Assembly (NCBI GenBank): GCA_028706415.1
Contig: JAQWBK010000004.1
Span: forward strand, 1 to 30,620
Reading direction: 5' to 3'
Source: Oscillospiraceae bacterium
Lineage (GTDB): Bacteria > Bacillota > Clostridia > Oscillospirales > Acutalibacteraceae
DNA length: 30,620 nucleotides
In this document: one piece after another, positions 7,401 through 15,257 of the stretch
Layout: every line of letters starts with the position of its first letter
Numbering within the stretch: the stretch's first letter is position 1
The notes under the pieces: generated by a model
What the model was told of the DNA's origin: nothing
Seen by the model: only the letters and a program-made list of their open reading frames with translations
Databases searched by the model: none
Position numbers and translations under genes: made by a program

Positions 7401-7421
7401 ACGAAAGGAGATTCATCATTT

Positions 7422-7700
7422 ATGGGTAGAAGCGTAAAGAAGGGTCCTTTCGTACAGCCAGTGCTGTTGAAAAGGATTCAGGAAATGAACAAATCCGGTG
7501 AAAAGCGCATCTTAAAGTCTTGGAGCCGAGCATCCACCATTTTCCCGGATTTTGTAGGTCATACTATTGCGGTCCATGACGGCCGCAAGCACGTTCCGGT
7601 ATATATCACCGAGGATATGGTGGGACACAAGCTGGGCGAGTTCGCCCCCACCCGCACCTTCCGCGGTCACGCCGGATCAAAGACATCAAACAACAAGTAG
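7422..7700 (+). CDS. rpsS: 30S ribosomal protein S19
   Basis: S19 forms part of the head of the small subunit and contacts tRNA and S13. The 92-residue product is typical in length and carries GRSVKKGPFV at the start, WSRASTIFPDFVGHTIAVHDGR in the middle and LGEFAPTRTFRGHAG near the end. AAAGGAG (7404-7410) provides the ribosome-binding site. It sits between rplB and rplV as in almost all bacteria. Confidence 0.98.
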   Translation: MGRSVKKGPFVQPVLLKRIQEMNKSGEKRILKSWSRASTIFPDFVGHTIAVHDGRKHVPVYITEDMVGHKLGEFAPTRTFRGHAGSKTSNNK

Positions 7701-7723
7701 GCGGCTGAAAGGAGAGAAACGCA

Positions 7724-8059
7724 ATGGAAGCAAGGGCTCATATAAAATACGCCCGTATTTCCCCCCGCAAAGTGCAGATCCTTCTCGACCTCATCCGCAA
7801 CAAGCCGGTTGATGTCGCGCTGGCAATCGTGCGAAACACCCCCAAGGCAGCCAGCGAATATCTTGAGAAGCTGCTTCTGTCGGCCGCGGCGAATGCAGAA
7901 ACAAACCACAACATGGATAGCAAAAACCTCTATGTTGCCGAATGCTTCACCTGCCCCGGCCCCATACTCAAGCGTATCCGTCCGAGAGCTCAGGGTCGTG
8001 CGTTCCGCATCAATAAGAGAACTTCACACATTACCCTTGTGCTCAAGGAACAGGAATAA
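7724..8059 (+). CDS. rplV: 50S ribosomal protein L22
   Basis: L22 spans the large subunit and its long hairpin forms the tunnel constriction; changes in that hairpin give macrolide resistance in other bacteria. The 111-residue product shows the family motifs ARISPRKVQILLDLIRNKPV and the hairpin region CPGPILKRIRPRAQGRAFRI, then HITLVLKE at the end. No insertion or deletion is obvious in the hairpin. AAAGGAGAG precedes the start. Confidence 0.98.
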   Translation: MEARAHIKYARISPRKVQILLDLIRNKPVDVALAIVRNTPKAASEYLEKLLLSAAANAETNHNMDSKNLYVAECFTCPGPILKRIRPRAQGRAFRINKRTSHITLVLKEQE

Positions 8060-8077
8060 GCGAGGAGGAGGAATAAT

Positions 8078-8743
8078 ATGGGACAGAAAGTCAATCCCCA
8101 CGGACTGAGAGTCGGAGTTATCAAAGATTGGAGTTCCCGCTGGTTCGTCAAGAAGAGCGAGTTTGCCGACACATTGATAGCTGATCATAAAATTCGCGAA
8201 TATCTGAAAAAAACACTTTATACCGCCGGTGTACCGTCCATCGAGATCGAACGGGATGCCTCCCGGGTGCGCATAAACATTCATTGCGCCCGTCCGGGTA
8301 TTGTTATCGGCAAAGGCGGCACAGAGATCGAGAAGCTGCGCAAGGTTTGCCAGAAAATGCTTGGCAAACCCACACTTATCAACATCGTTGAGGTGCGTAG
8401 CCCTGACACAAATGCCCAGCTTGTTGCTGAGGGCATTGCGGCACAGCTCGAAAAAAGAACATCCTTCCGCCGCGCCATGAAGCAGTCCATCGGGCGCGCC
8501 ATGAAGATGGGTGTTAAGGGAATAAAAACACAGGTATCCGGTCGTCTGGGCGGTGCAGAAATCGCCCGAACCGAGCATTATCACGAAGGCACAATTCCGC
8601 TTCAGACACTCCGTGCCGACATTGATTACGGCTTTGCCGAAGCCCGTACAACCTACGGACGCATCGGCGTTAAGACGTGGATCTATCGTGGTGAGGTATT
8701 AGGCGCACCGGCCAAGCCCAAAAGGGAAGGAGGCAGCAGGTAA
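8078..8743 (+). CDS. rpsC: 30S ribosomal protein S3
   Basis: S3 binds mRNA at the entry tunnel of the small subunit. The 221-residue product begins GQKVNPHGLRVGVIKDWSS, a standard S3 start. A type-II KH domain with GKGGTEIEKLR lies near residue 77, and the C-terminal domain contains GGAEIARTEHYHEGTIPLQT. The ribosome-binding site is GAGGAGGAGG directly upstream. rplP begins on the base after its stop codon. Confidence 0.98.
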   Translation: MGQKVNPHGLRVGVIKDWSSRWFVKKSEFADTLIADHKIREYLKKTLYTAGVPSIEIERDASRVRINIHCARPGIVIGKGGTEIEKLRKVCQKMLGKPTLINIVEVRSPDTNAQLVAEGIAAQLEKRTSFRRAMKQSIGRAMKMGVKGIKTQVSGRLGGAEIARTEHYHEGTIPLQTLRADIDYGFAEARTTYGRIGVKTWIYRGEVLGAPAKPKREGGSR

Positions 8744-9217
8744 ATGCTTTTACCCAAAAGAGTCAAATACCGCCGCGTGCATCGCGGTCGTATGACAGGT
8801 AAGGCCAGCCGCGGAACCACGGTCAACTATGGAGATTACGGTCTTGTTGCCCTCGAGCCCGCCTGGATTTCGTCCAACCAGATCGAAGCTGCCCGTATCG
8901 CAATGACCCGTTATATTAAGCGTGGCGGACAGGTTTGGATTAAGATTTTCCCCGATAAACCCATTACCGAAAAACCTGCCGAAACCCGCATGGGTTCCGG
9001 AAAAGGATCTCCGGAATACTGGGTTGCGGTGGTAAAGCCCGGCCGAGTGATGTTTGAAATCGGCGGAGTTACCCAATCAGCTGCCCAAGAAGCAATGAGA
9101 CTTGCAGCAAATAAGCTGCCCATCAAATGTAAGTTTGTCAGCAGGGTCGGATTAGAAACCGGTGGTGCTGCTGGTTCGGCTGCAAGCGTGGAAGAAACGG
9201 ATGGTGAGCAGGAATGA
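8744..9217 (+). CDS. rplP: 50S ribosomal protein L16
   Basis: L16 helps position tRNA in the A site. The product is 157 residues. The first 137 or so follow the family (MLLPKRVKYRRVHRGRM, then ITEKPAETRMGSGKGSPEYWVAVVKPG and the AAQEAMRLAANKLPIKCKFV block). The last 20 are an Ala/Gly/Glu-rich acidic extension not found in short homologues such as that of B. subtilis. It starts immediately after the rpsC stop, and its own stop overlaps rpmC (ATGA). Confidence 0.98.
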   Translation: MLLPKRVKYRRVHRGRMTGKASRGTTVNYGDYGLVALEPAWISSNQIEAARIAMTRYIKRGGQVWIKIFPDKPITEKPAETRMGSGKGSPEYWVAVVKPGRVMFEIGGVTQSAAQEAMRLAANKLPIKCKFVSRVGLETGGAAGSAASVEETDGEQE

Positions 9218-9429
9218 AAGCCAATCAGTTAGAAAAAATTCGCGAGCTTAACGATACCGAGCTTCAGTCCAAGCTTAAGGAGCTTAAAGCTGAGCTGTTC
9301 AACCTGCGGTTCCAGCACGCGATCAATCAGCTTGACAACCCGATGCGCCTGAAGGCCGTCAAAAAGGAAATCGCGATTATCAAGACAATTTTACGCGAAA
9401 ATGAACTTAAGAACGGCGCAGGGGCGTAA
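9214..9429 (+). CDS. rpmC: 50S ribosomal protein L29
   Basis: L29 is a small two-helix protein near the tunnel exit, next to L23. The 71-residue product fits the family, with IRELNDTELQSKLKELKAEL in the first helix and NLRFQHAINQLDNPMRLKAVKKEIA thereafter. The four-base overlap with rplP suggests coupled translation; GGTGAGCAGGA inside rplP acts as ribosome-binding site. Confidence 0.97.
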   Translation: MKANQLEKIRELNDTELQSKLKELKAELFNLRFQHAINQLDNPMRLKAVKKEIAIIKTILRENELKNGAGA

Positions 9430-9447
9430 CGGAAGGAGGAGTGAACA

Positions 9448-9705
9448 GTGAGCGATCGAAATCTCAGAAAGGTTCGGCTGGGGGTCGTAGTTAGCGACAA
9501 AATGGATAAAACCGTGGTTGTTGCTATCGAAGATAAGGTTCGCCACCCGCTTTATAAAAAGATCATCAAGCGCACCGTTAAGCTGAAGGCTCATGACGAG
9601 AACAATGAATACGGTATTGGTGATCGTGTCGAAGTGATGGAAACCCGCCCTCTATCCAAGGACAAGAGATGGCGTGTATCTAAGCTAATTACCAAAGCCA
9701 AGTAA
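9448..9705 (+). CDS. rpsQ: 30S ribosomal protein S17
   Basis: S17 is a primary 16S rRNA-binding protein with an OB fold. The 85-residue product has the normal length and the signature RLGVVVSDKMDKTVVVAIED, followed by HPLYKKIIKRTVKLKAHDE and VEVMETRPLSKDKRWRV. It uses a GTG start preceded by GGAAGGAGGAG, a very strong ribosome-binding site. Confidence 0.98.
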   Translation: MSDRNLRKVRLGVVVSDKMDKTVVVAIEDKVRHPLYKKIIKRTVKLKAHDENNEYGIGDRVEVMETRPLSKDKRWRVSKLITKAK

Positions 9706-9735
9706 AGTCGGCTCTACTGAAAGGAGGAACAACCT

Positions 9736-10104
9736 GTGATTCAACAACAGACCTACCTAAAAGTTGCCGACAACACCGGAGCGAAAGAGATAATGTGCAT
9801 TCGCGTTCTGGGAGGGTCGGGCAGAAGGTATGGAAATATTGGTGACGTCGTGGTAGCTTCGGTCAAAAAAGCAGCACCCGGCGGCGTTGTAAAAAAAGGT
9901 GAAGTAATTAAGGCCGTTATCGTTCGTACGGCCAAGGGCGTTCGCCGCGAGGATGGGACATATATTCGTTTTGACGAAAACGCGGCGGTTATCATCCGTG
10001 ATGATAAAACCCCCAGAGGCACACGTATTTTTGGGCCGGTGGCAAGAGAGCTTCGTGAACGGGATTACCTTAAAATCCTGAGCCTTGCTCCCGAAGTACT
10101 ATGA
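9736..10104 (+). CDS. rplN: 50S ribosomal protein L14
   Basis: L14 lies at the subunit interface and is the docking site of the silencing factor RsfS. The 122-residue product is the exact family length and shows IQQQTYLKVADNTGAKEIMC at the start, GDVVVASVKKAAPGG in the middle, and GTRIFGPVARELRERDYLKI near the end. It begins with GTG after AAAGGAGG (9720-9727). This is the first gene of the classical spc operon; no separate promoter is apparent in the 30-base gap. Confidence 0.98.
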   Translation: MIQQQTYLKVADNTGAKEIMCIRVLGGSGRRYGNIGDVVVASVKKAAPGGVVKKGEVIKAVIVRTAKGVRREDGTYIRFDENAAVIIRDDKTPRGTRIFGPVARELRERDYLKILSLAPEVL

Positions 10105-10118
10105 TGGGAGGTGCCGAA

Positions 10119-10439
10119 ATGAATAAGAAATTACAAGTAAAAAGGGACGACAATGTCCTGATAATCAGCGGTGATGACCGCGGCAAAAAGGGCAAGGTGC
10201 TCGAGGTGAGCCCCAAAGAGGGAAAAATCATCGTCGAGGGGCGTAACATTGTGAAAAAGCATGTAAAGCCTCGCAAGATGGGAGATCCCGGTGGGATTAT
10301 CGAGTCGGCAGGCGCTATGTACGCCTCCAAGGTTATGGTAATCTGCCCCCACTGCAACAAGCCGACCCGCGTCGGTAACAAAAAGTTCGCCGACGGAACC
10401 AAGTCGCGCATATGCAGACGCTGCGGCGAAAGCCTGTAA
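10119..10439 (+). CDS. rplX: 50S ribosomal protein L24 with zinc-ribbon cysteines
   Basis: L24 is an early assembly initiator on 23S rRNA. The start is taken at 10119, giving 106 residues, because GGGAGGTG (10106-10113) is five bases upstream; an in-frame ATG at 10101 overlaps the rplN stop and lacks a site of its own. The KOW motif is seen around residues 10-36 (DNVLIISGDDRGKKGKV). The C-terminal part has two CxxC pairs (C76/C79 and C99/C102), the probable zinc-binding variant; B. subtilis lacks these cysteines. Confidence 0.97.
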   Translation: MNKKLQVKRDDNVLIISGDDRGKKGKVLEVSPKEGKIIVEGRNIVKKHVKPRKMGDPGGIIESAGAMYASKVMVICPHCNKPTRVGNKKFADGTKSRICRRCGESL

Positions 10440-10454
10440 GGAGGTTGATAGCGA

Positions 10455-10994
10455 ATGGCAAGAATGAAGGATTTTTATAAGCAGGAGGTTGCTCCTGCCC
10501 TTATGAAGAAATTCGACTACAAAAGCGTAATGCAGATCCCCAAGCTGGAAAAGATTATAATCAATGTCAGCTCGGGAGAAGCAAGAGATAATGCCAAGAT
10601 AATCGATGCCATTGTCACCGATTTATCAACAATTACCGGTCAACGCCCGGTTGTTTGTAAGGCGAAAAAATCGGTGGCCAACTTCAAGCTCCGCGAGGGG
10701 ATGAATATTGGTGCCAAGGTTACCTTGCGCGGCGAGCGCATGTATGAATTTCTTGATCGACTGTTCAATACAGCACTGCCCCGTGTTCGAGATTTCCGCG
10801 GAATTAACGCCAACTCGTTTGACGGTCGCGGCAACTATAACATGGGCGTCAAGGAACAGCTTATTTTCCCGGAAATCGACTATGACAAGATAGACAAGGT
10901 ACGCGGCATGGATATATGTTTTGTAACCACTGCCAACACCGACGAAGAAGCACGCGAGCTGCTCTCACTCATGGGCGCTCCGTTCAAAGCATAA
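10455..10994 (+). CDS. rplE: 50S ribosomal protein L5
   Basis: L5 binds 5S rRNA and contacts P-site tRNA. The 179-residue product has the normal size and contains YKSVMQIPKLEKIIINVSSG, the conserved GQRPVVCKAKKSVANFKLREG, and the C-terminal FPEIDYDKIDKVRGMDI. The ribosome-binding site AAGGAGG overlaps the end of rplX. Gene order rplX-rplE-rpsZ is the standard spc arrangement. Confidence 0.98.
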   Translation: MARMKDFYKQEVAPALMKKFDYKSVMQIPKLEKIIINVSSGEARDNAKIIDAIVTDLSTITGQRPVVCKAKKSVANFKLREGMNIGAKVTLRGERMYEFLDRLFNTALPRVRDFRGINANSFDGRGNYNMGVKEQLIFPEIDYDKIDKVRGMDICFVTTANTDEEARELLSLMGAPFKA

Positions 10995-11007
10995 AGGGGG
11001 GGATCAC

Positions 11008-11193
11008 GTGGCAAAAACATCAATGAAGAATAAGCAACAGCGCGAACCGAAGTTCTCCACGCGAGGATACAACCGCTGCAAGATCTGCGGACGTCCCCAC
11101 GCCTATCTGCGCAAATACGGTGTCTGCCGCATCTGCTTCAGGGAGCTTGCCTATAAGGGCGAAATTCCCGGCGTGCGGAAGGCAAGCTGGTAA
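11008..11193 (+). CDS. rpsZ: 30S ribosomal protein S14, zinc-binding type Z
   Basis: This is the short 61-residue form of S14. Cysteines 24, 27, 40 and 43 form the two CxxC pairs that bind zinc (CKICGRPH and CRICFREL). The C-terminus GEIPGVRKASW is diagnostic. It starts with GTG after a G-rich ribosome-binding site (AAAGGGGGGGA). A zinc-free paralogue is sometimes encoded elsewhere and used in zinc starvation; none is in this window. Confidence 0.97.
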   Translation: MAKTSMKNKQQREPKFSTRGYNRCKICGRPHAYLRKYGVCRICFRELAYKGEIPGVRKASW

Positions 11194-11218
11194 GCAATAG
11201 CTAAAGGAGGTTGACGGA

Positions 11219-11620
11219 ATGCAAATCACCGACACAATTGCCGATATGCTGACGAGGATACGCAATGCAAACTCGGCCAAGCACGACTCGGTGGATATCC
11301 CCGCTTCCAACATGAAGAAGGCTATTGCCCAGATTCTTGTTGACGAGGGATATGTTAGAAATTATCAATTCATAAGCGATGACAAGCAGGGCACGATCCG
11401 CATTTTCCTTAAGTACCAGGGTCAATCAAAATCCCCGGTGCTTATGGGTCTCAGACGCGTTTCCAAGCCCGGCCTGCGCATCTATTCCAACAGTGAGGAC
11501 ATGCCGAGGGTCATGAAGGGCATCGGCACCGCCATTGTTTCCACATCCAGGGGCGTTATGACCGATAAAAAAGCGCGTTCTGAAAATGTGGGTGGCGAAG
11601 TCCTGGCTTTTGTATGGTAA
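11219..11620 (+). CDS. rpsH: 30S ribosomal protein S8
   Basis: S8 binds the central domain of 16S rRNA and is the translational repressor of the spc operon in E. coli. The 133-residue product has ITDTIADMLTRIRNANSAKH at its N-terminus, and the C-terminal domain GIGTAIVSTSRGVMTDKKAR, both standard. AAAGGAGG (11202-11209) lies about ten bases ahead of the ATG. No S8-binding mimic could be confirmed by eye in the nearby mRNA. Confidence 0.98.
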   Translation: MQITDTIADMLTRIRNANSAKHDSVDIPASNMKKAIAQILVDEGYVRNYQFISDDKQGTIRIFLKYQGQSKSPVLMGLRRVSKPGLRIYSNSEDMPRVMKGIGTAIVSTSRGVMTDKKARSENVGGEVLAFVW

Positions 11621-11635
11621 GGGGGGCGGAGAAAA

Positions 11636-12181
11636 ATGTCTAGAATAGGACGCAAACCGATACCCGTGCCTGCGAGTGTCGATGTTAAGTTTGATAACGG
11701 GGTGGTCACCGTCAAGGGCTCAAAAGGCACCCTGACACAGAAGATCCATCCCCTGCTGACGGTTACGGTTGAGGATGGTGTGGTTAATGTCACCCGTCCC
11801 GACGATCTGAAAGAAAGTCGTTCACTTCACGGCCTGACCCGTTCCCTGATCGCTAACATGATTGAAGGGGTTACAAACGGCTTCAAAAAGGAGCTGGATG
11901 TTAACGGCGTCGGTTATCGCGTGCAAAAACAGGGCAGCGATCTTGTGATGAATTTGGGCTACAGCCATCAGGTTATTGTCAGCGAGGTTCCCGGCATAAC
12001 TATAGAAGCTCCGGCTCCGAATAAAAACATTATTTCGGGTCCAGATAAACAATTGGTAGGGCAGTTCGCAGCCGAAGTTCGCGAAAAGCGCCCCCCCGAA
12101 CCGTATAAGGGCAAGGGAATCAAGTATGCCGCAGAAGTTGTCCGCCGCAAGGAAGGCAAAACCGGCGGCAAGGGCAAGTAA
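11636..12181 (+). CDS. rplF: 50S ribosomal protein L6
   Basis: L6 lies near the GTPase-associated centre of the large subunit. The 181-residue product has the duplicated L6 fold. The start is SRIGRKPIPVPASVDVKF, the middle contains HGLTRSLIANMIEGVTNGFKKEL, and the second repeat carries GPDKQLVGQFAAEVREKRPPEPYKGKGI, the conserved C-terminal block. AAGGGGGGCGG supplies the ribosome-binding site. Confidence 0.98.
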   Translation: MSRIGRKPIPVPASVDVKFDNGVVTVKGSKGTLTQKIHPLLTVTVEDGVVNVTRPDDLKESRSLHGLTRSLIANMIEGVTNGFKKELDVNGVGYRVQKQGSDLVMNLGYSHQVIVSEVPGITIEAPAPNKNIISGPDKQLVGQFAAEVREKRPPEPYKGKGIKYAAEVVRRKEGKTGGKGK

Positions 12182-12199
12182 TAAGGAGAGTGAAAACCC

Positions 12200-12559
12200 A
12201 TGGTGAGAAAGACCAGCAACAATAAGGCCCGCCTGCAGCGTCATGTCCGCGTTCGCGGCAAGATCAGCGGAACGGCAGCACGCCCCCGTCTCAACGTGTA
12301 TCGCTCCCTGAACAACATCTATGCCCAGCTGATTGATGATGTAGCGGGAGTTACACTTGCCACCGCATCCAGTGTCGAAAAGGATTTCGCCACAGCAGGC
12401 GGTAACAAAGAATCCGCCCGTAAGGTCGGTAAACTCATTGCACAACGTGCCGCCGAAAAGGGAATAACCGAGGTCGTCTTTGACCGCGGCGGCTATATTT
12501 ATCACGGCCGCGTCAGTGAGCTGGCCGAAGGCGCCCGCGAGGGCGGCCTCAAGTTCTAG
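12200..12559 (+). CDS. rplR: 50S ribosomal protein L18
   Basis: L18 binds 5S rRNA together with L5. The 119-residue product is typical, with a basic N-terminus (ARLQRHVRVRGKISGTAARP), then RLNVYRSLNNIYAQLIDD. The C-terminal FDRGGYIYHGRVSELAEGAREGGLKF is nearly invariant in the family. AAGGAGAG lies seven bases upstream of the ATG. It is 18 bases before rpsE. Confidence 0.98.
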   Translation: MVRKTSNNKARLQRHVRVRGKISGTAARPRLNVYRSLNNIYAQLIDDVAGVTLATASSVEKDFATAGGNKESARKVGKLIAQRAAEKGITEVVFDRGGYIYHGRVSELAEGAREGGLKF

Positions 12560-12576
12560 GAAAGGGAGGAAATACT

Positions 12577-13077
12577 TTGGCTAGATATGACGCAAACAAC
12601 CAAGATATGAAGGAACGGATTGTATCTATAAACCGCGTAAGCAAGACAGTTAAAGGCGGTCGTGTAATAAAGTTCTCGGCTCTGGTAGTTGTGGGCGATG
12701 GCAGCGGCAAGGTAGGCTTTGGATTAGGCAAAGCCGGTGAAGTGCCGGATGCAATTCGCAAGGGCATCGAGGATGCCAAGAAAAACATGATTAATATTTC
12801 ACTCAAGGGAAGCACCATTCCCCATGAAATAATCGGTAAGTTCGGGGCAGCTCGGGTATTATTAAAGCCCGCCGCACCCGGTACCGGAGTTATAGCCGGC
12901 GGTCCTGTTCGTGCTGTTGTTGAAGCAGCCGGAATCAAGGATATCCGTACCAAGGCTATTCGGTCCAACAATCCCTGCAACATCGTCAGTGCGACGATGC
13001 AAGGTCTTTCCCGGCTGCGCACGGCAGAAGAGGCCGCTGCAACCAGGGGAAAAACCGCCAAGGAAATACTAGGCTAA
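12577..13077 (+). CDS. rpsE: 30S ribosomal protein S5
   Basis: S5 affects decoding accuracy and mRNA unwinding. The 166-residue product shows the double-stranded RNA-binding N-terminal domain (ERIVSINRVSKTVKGGRVIKF) and the loop GDGSGKVGFGLGKAGEVPDAI, followed by GTGVIAGGPVRAVVEAAGI in the C-terminal domain. The start is TTG, set by AAAGGGAGGA (12561-12570) at six bases. A 125-base structured spacer separates it from rpmD, unusual for this junction. Confidence 0.98.
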   Translation: MARYDANNQDMKERIVSINRVSKTVKGGRVIKFSALVVVGDGSGKVGFGLGKAGEVPDAIRKGIEDAKKNMINISLKGSTIPHEIIGKFGAARVLLKPAAPGTGVIAGGPVRAVVEAAGIKDIRTKAIRSNNPCNIVSATMQGLSRLRTAEEAAATRGKTAKEILG

Positions 13078-13093
13078 ACGGGAGGGTAAATCG

Positions 13094-13171
13094 GGGCTTG
13101 TGCTTTCCGGTTATCGGCCGGGTTTCGATTTAAGCGAAACGCGCAGAAGCCCGCGCCTTTCATAGAAAGGC
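13094..13171 (+). other. Structured spacer between rpsE and rpmD
   Basis: The 125-base gap folds into two units. GGGCTT (13094-13099) pairs with AAGCCC (13147-13152), enclosing the stem GTTTCG/CGAAAC (13122-13127 with 13135-13140). A separate perfect seven-pair stem, GCCTTTC-ATA-GAAAGGC, occupies 13155-13171. No T-run follows, so termination is unlikely. A role in processing or in control of rpmD is possible but unproven. Confidence 0.5.
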
Positions 13172-13202
13172 CTGTTTACGTGCTAGAAAGGAATGGTTTT
13201 AT

Positions 13203-13400
13203 ATGGCAAAAAAGACGAAAAGTAACGCCCTGAAGATCACCCTTGTAAAAAGTCTGATCAGCAGCAAAAAGGATCAGATTGCTACAGCGGAATCACTCGG
13301 TCTGAATAAAATCGGCGACAGCACAAGCCAGCCCGACAACGCCGCCACACAGGGTAAGGTGGCAAAAATTATCCACCTCGTCGAGGTAACAAATGCGTAA
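13203..13400 (+). CDS. rpmD: 50S ribosomal protein L30
   Basis: This 65-residue product is L30. It follows the family from LKITLVKSLISSKKDQIATAESLGLNKI onward, with an Asp/Asn-rich turn (QPDNAATQGKVAKIIHLVEV) at the C-terminus; many L30 proteins end near 60 residues. GAAAGGAA lies about nine bases ahead of the ATG. Its position between rpsE and rplO is standard. Confidence 0.95.
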   Translation: MAKKTKSNALKITLVKSLISSKKDQIATAESLGLNKIGDSTSQPDNAATQGKVAKIIHLVEVTNA

Positions 13401-13427
13401 GCAATCGAGCAAGGAGGTGCGAACAAT

Positions 13428-13868
13428 ATGAAGCTGCATGAGCTTTCTCCAGCTCCCGGCTCGGTTCGGGAGATCAAGAGAATAGGCAGAGGACATGGTT
13501 CAGGTCAGGGTAAAACCGCAGGAAAAGGGCACAAAGGCCAGAAGGCCCGCGCCGGCCGCGGTGTACGCCTGGGATTTGAAGGTGGCCAGATGCCTTTACA
13601 AAGGCGGGTTCCCAAAAGGGGCTTTGTCAACATTTTCGAGACCAGATACGCGATTGTAAATGTCGCTGCGCTGAATTCCTTTAGAAAAGGCTCGGTTGTA
13701 GATGCCAAAGCATTGCAAAAAGCCGGGCTGGTAAAGAAAATATACGACGGCATTAAGATATTAGGCAACGGAAATTTGGAAAAGAACCTTACCGTTAAAG
13801 TGACGGCGTTTTCCGAATCTGCCAAGTCTAAAATCGAGGCTGCCGGCGGGAAGGCAGAGGTGATCTGA
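13428..13868 (+). CDS. rplO: 50S ribosomal protein L15
   Basis: L15 is a late assembly protein of the large subunit. The 146-residue product has the glycine/arginine-rich N-terminal tail (RIGRGHGSGQGKTAGKGHKG), then GFEGGQMPLQRRVPKRGF, and ends in the usual L15e-like fold with a terminal KIEAAGGKAEVI. AAGGAGGTG lies nine bases upstream. secY begins two bases after its stop codon. Confidence 0.98.
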   Translation: MKLHELSPAPGSVREIKRIGRGHGSGQGKTAGKGHKGQKARAGRGVRLGFEGGQMPLQRRVPKRGFVNIFETRYAIVNVAALNSFRKGSVVDAKALQKAGLVKKIYDGIKILGNGNLEKNLTVKVTAFSESAKSKIEAAGGKAEVI

Positions 13869-13869
13869 G

Positions 13870-15204
13870 ATGTTTCAGACTCTGCGTAACGCTTGGAAGA
13901 TAACCGACCTTAGAAAAAAGATTCTGTATACCCTCTTTATTGTCCTTATCTTTCGTCTGGGCTCGGCCATAACCCTTCCCTTCATTAATGTCGATCAAAT
14001 GGCCGAAGGAGTAAAGAATATCGAAGGCCCTCTGAGCATGCTGATGCTGCTGTCAGGCGGCGGCTTCTCGGATGCCAGTATCTTTGCTCTGTCCATAACC
14101 CCCTACATTAACGCCAGCATTATCATCCAGCTGCTGACGGTTGCAATTCCACCCCTGGAAAGACTGGCAAAAGAGGGGGAATCCGGCCGTAAGAAGTTAG
14201 GACAGATTACCCGGTATACCACCATAGCTCTTGGTATTATGTTAGGTATTGCTTATTTCCTCATGATCAAGAATAAGTATAATGCGCTGGAGAAAACCAC
14301 CGGCTGGGCATTCTGGTTTTCAGCCGTTGTAATCGTTCTCTGTTTCACCGCAGGCTCGGCGCTGATGATGTGGCTGGGCGAACAGATCAACGAACGGGGC
14401 ATAGGCAACGGCATCTCAATGCTGTTGTTTGCGGGTATTCTATCCCGCTCTCGCAATGCCGCCATCTTCCTTTGGAATCTGTTCTATACTGACGGAATAA
14501 AGAATCTGGAGAGCGGCACAGGCCTGAAGTTTGTCATTCTGGTTCCGGTCATTCTGATATTGTTCCTTGCAATTATTGCATTTATTGTGGTAATTACCGA
14601 CGCCGAACGCCGTATCCCGGTGCAGTATGCAAAACGGGTGGTGGGCAGGAAAATGTACGGAGGCCAGAACACCTATATTCCCATAAAGGTCAATATGTCG
14701 GGTGTTATGCCCATAATCTTGGCCGCCTCGATGGTGTCTGTCCCCAGTGTAATCTTTTCATTTACCGGTACACCCGTGGGCAAGGGCATATTTGGCAAGA
14801 TCGGGCTCTTCATTTTCACAGTTTTTAACCCAACCCATCCCGTATACGCCTCACTTTATTTCATGCTGATTATCGGATTTGCATTTTTCTATGTAACAAT
14901 TCAGTATAATCCGCTGGAGATGTCCAACAATCTCCGTAAGAATTCCGGCGCAATCCCCGGCTACCGCCCCGGAAGACCCACGGTTGATTATATAAAGCGT
15001 GTACTCAATAAAATCACCCTTATCGGTGCTATCTGCCTTGGCGTAATCGCCACCTTCCCGATCATATTCAGTTCTATATCGGGGATTGACGGGCTGGCGC
15101 TCGGCGGAACCTCGATTATGATTATAGTCGGCGTTGCGATCGAAACCACCCAGCAGATAGAAAGTCAGATGATGATGCGGCATTACAAAGGATTCCTTGA
15201 GTAA
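13870..15204 (+). CDS. secY: Preprotein translocase channel subunit SecY
   Basis: SecY forms the membrane channel through which SecA and ribosomes export proteins. The 444-residue product has ten predicted membrane spans. The plug region follows the first span. The family block ITPYINASIIIQLLTVAIPPLE lies near residue 80, the cytosolic loop with ERRIPVQYAKR near 255, and GRPTVDYIKRVLNKITLIGA near 370. The ribosome-binding site GAGGTGA lies within the end of rplO. Its location before adk and map is the Firmicutes pattern. Confidence 0.98.
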   Translation: MFQTLRNAWKITDLRKKILYTLFIVLIFRLGSAITLPFINVDQMAEGVKNIEGPLSMLMLLSGGGFSDASIFALSITPYINASIIIQLLTVAIPPLERLAKEGESGRKKLGQITRYTTIALGIMLGIAYFLMIKNKYNALEKTTGWAFWFSAVVIVLCFTAGSALMMWLGEQINERGIGNGISMLLFAGILSRSRNAAIFLWNLFYTDGIKNLESGTGLKFVILVPVILILFLAIIAFIVVITDAERRIPVQYAKRVVGRKMYGGQNTYIPIKVNMSGVMPIILAASMVSVPSVIFSFTGTPVGKGIFGKIGLFIFTVFNPTHPVYASLYFMLIIGFAFFYVTIQYNPLEMSNNLRKNSGAIPGYRPGRPTVDYIKRVLNKITLIGAICLGVIATFPIIFSSISGIDGLALGGTSIMIIVGVAIETTQQIESQMMMRHYKGFLE

Positions 15205-15223
15205 GGTATTGCCGGTACTAATA

Positions 15224-15257
15224 ATACTAACCACTTATGTGATAAGCGATTTAGTAT
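15224..15257 (+). other. Two-tier hairpin abutting the adk ribosome-binding site
   Basis: ATACTAA (15224-15230) pairs with TTAGTAT (15251-15257), and CTTAT/ATAAG (15234-15238 with 15242-15246) forms an inner stem with a GTG loop. The base after the outer stem is the first of the Shine-Dalgarno AAGGAGG (15258-15264). A stem stacked against the site could modulate ribosome access. That is inference. Confidence 0.5.

Noticed and set aside
11822..12505. Long minus-strand frame of 227 codons opposite rplF and rplR
   Set aside because: It is the antisense of two certain ribosomal genes, with no start signals and cysteine/leucine-rich noise. Similar antisense frames at 26355-27140 and 8024-8584 were rejected for the same reason.
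13122..13171. A terminator after rpsE
   Set aside because: The stems are good, but no T-run follows and the downstream genes have no evident promoter.
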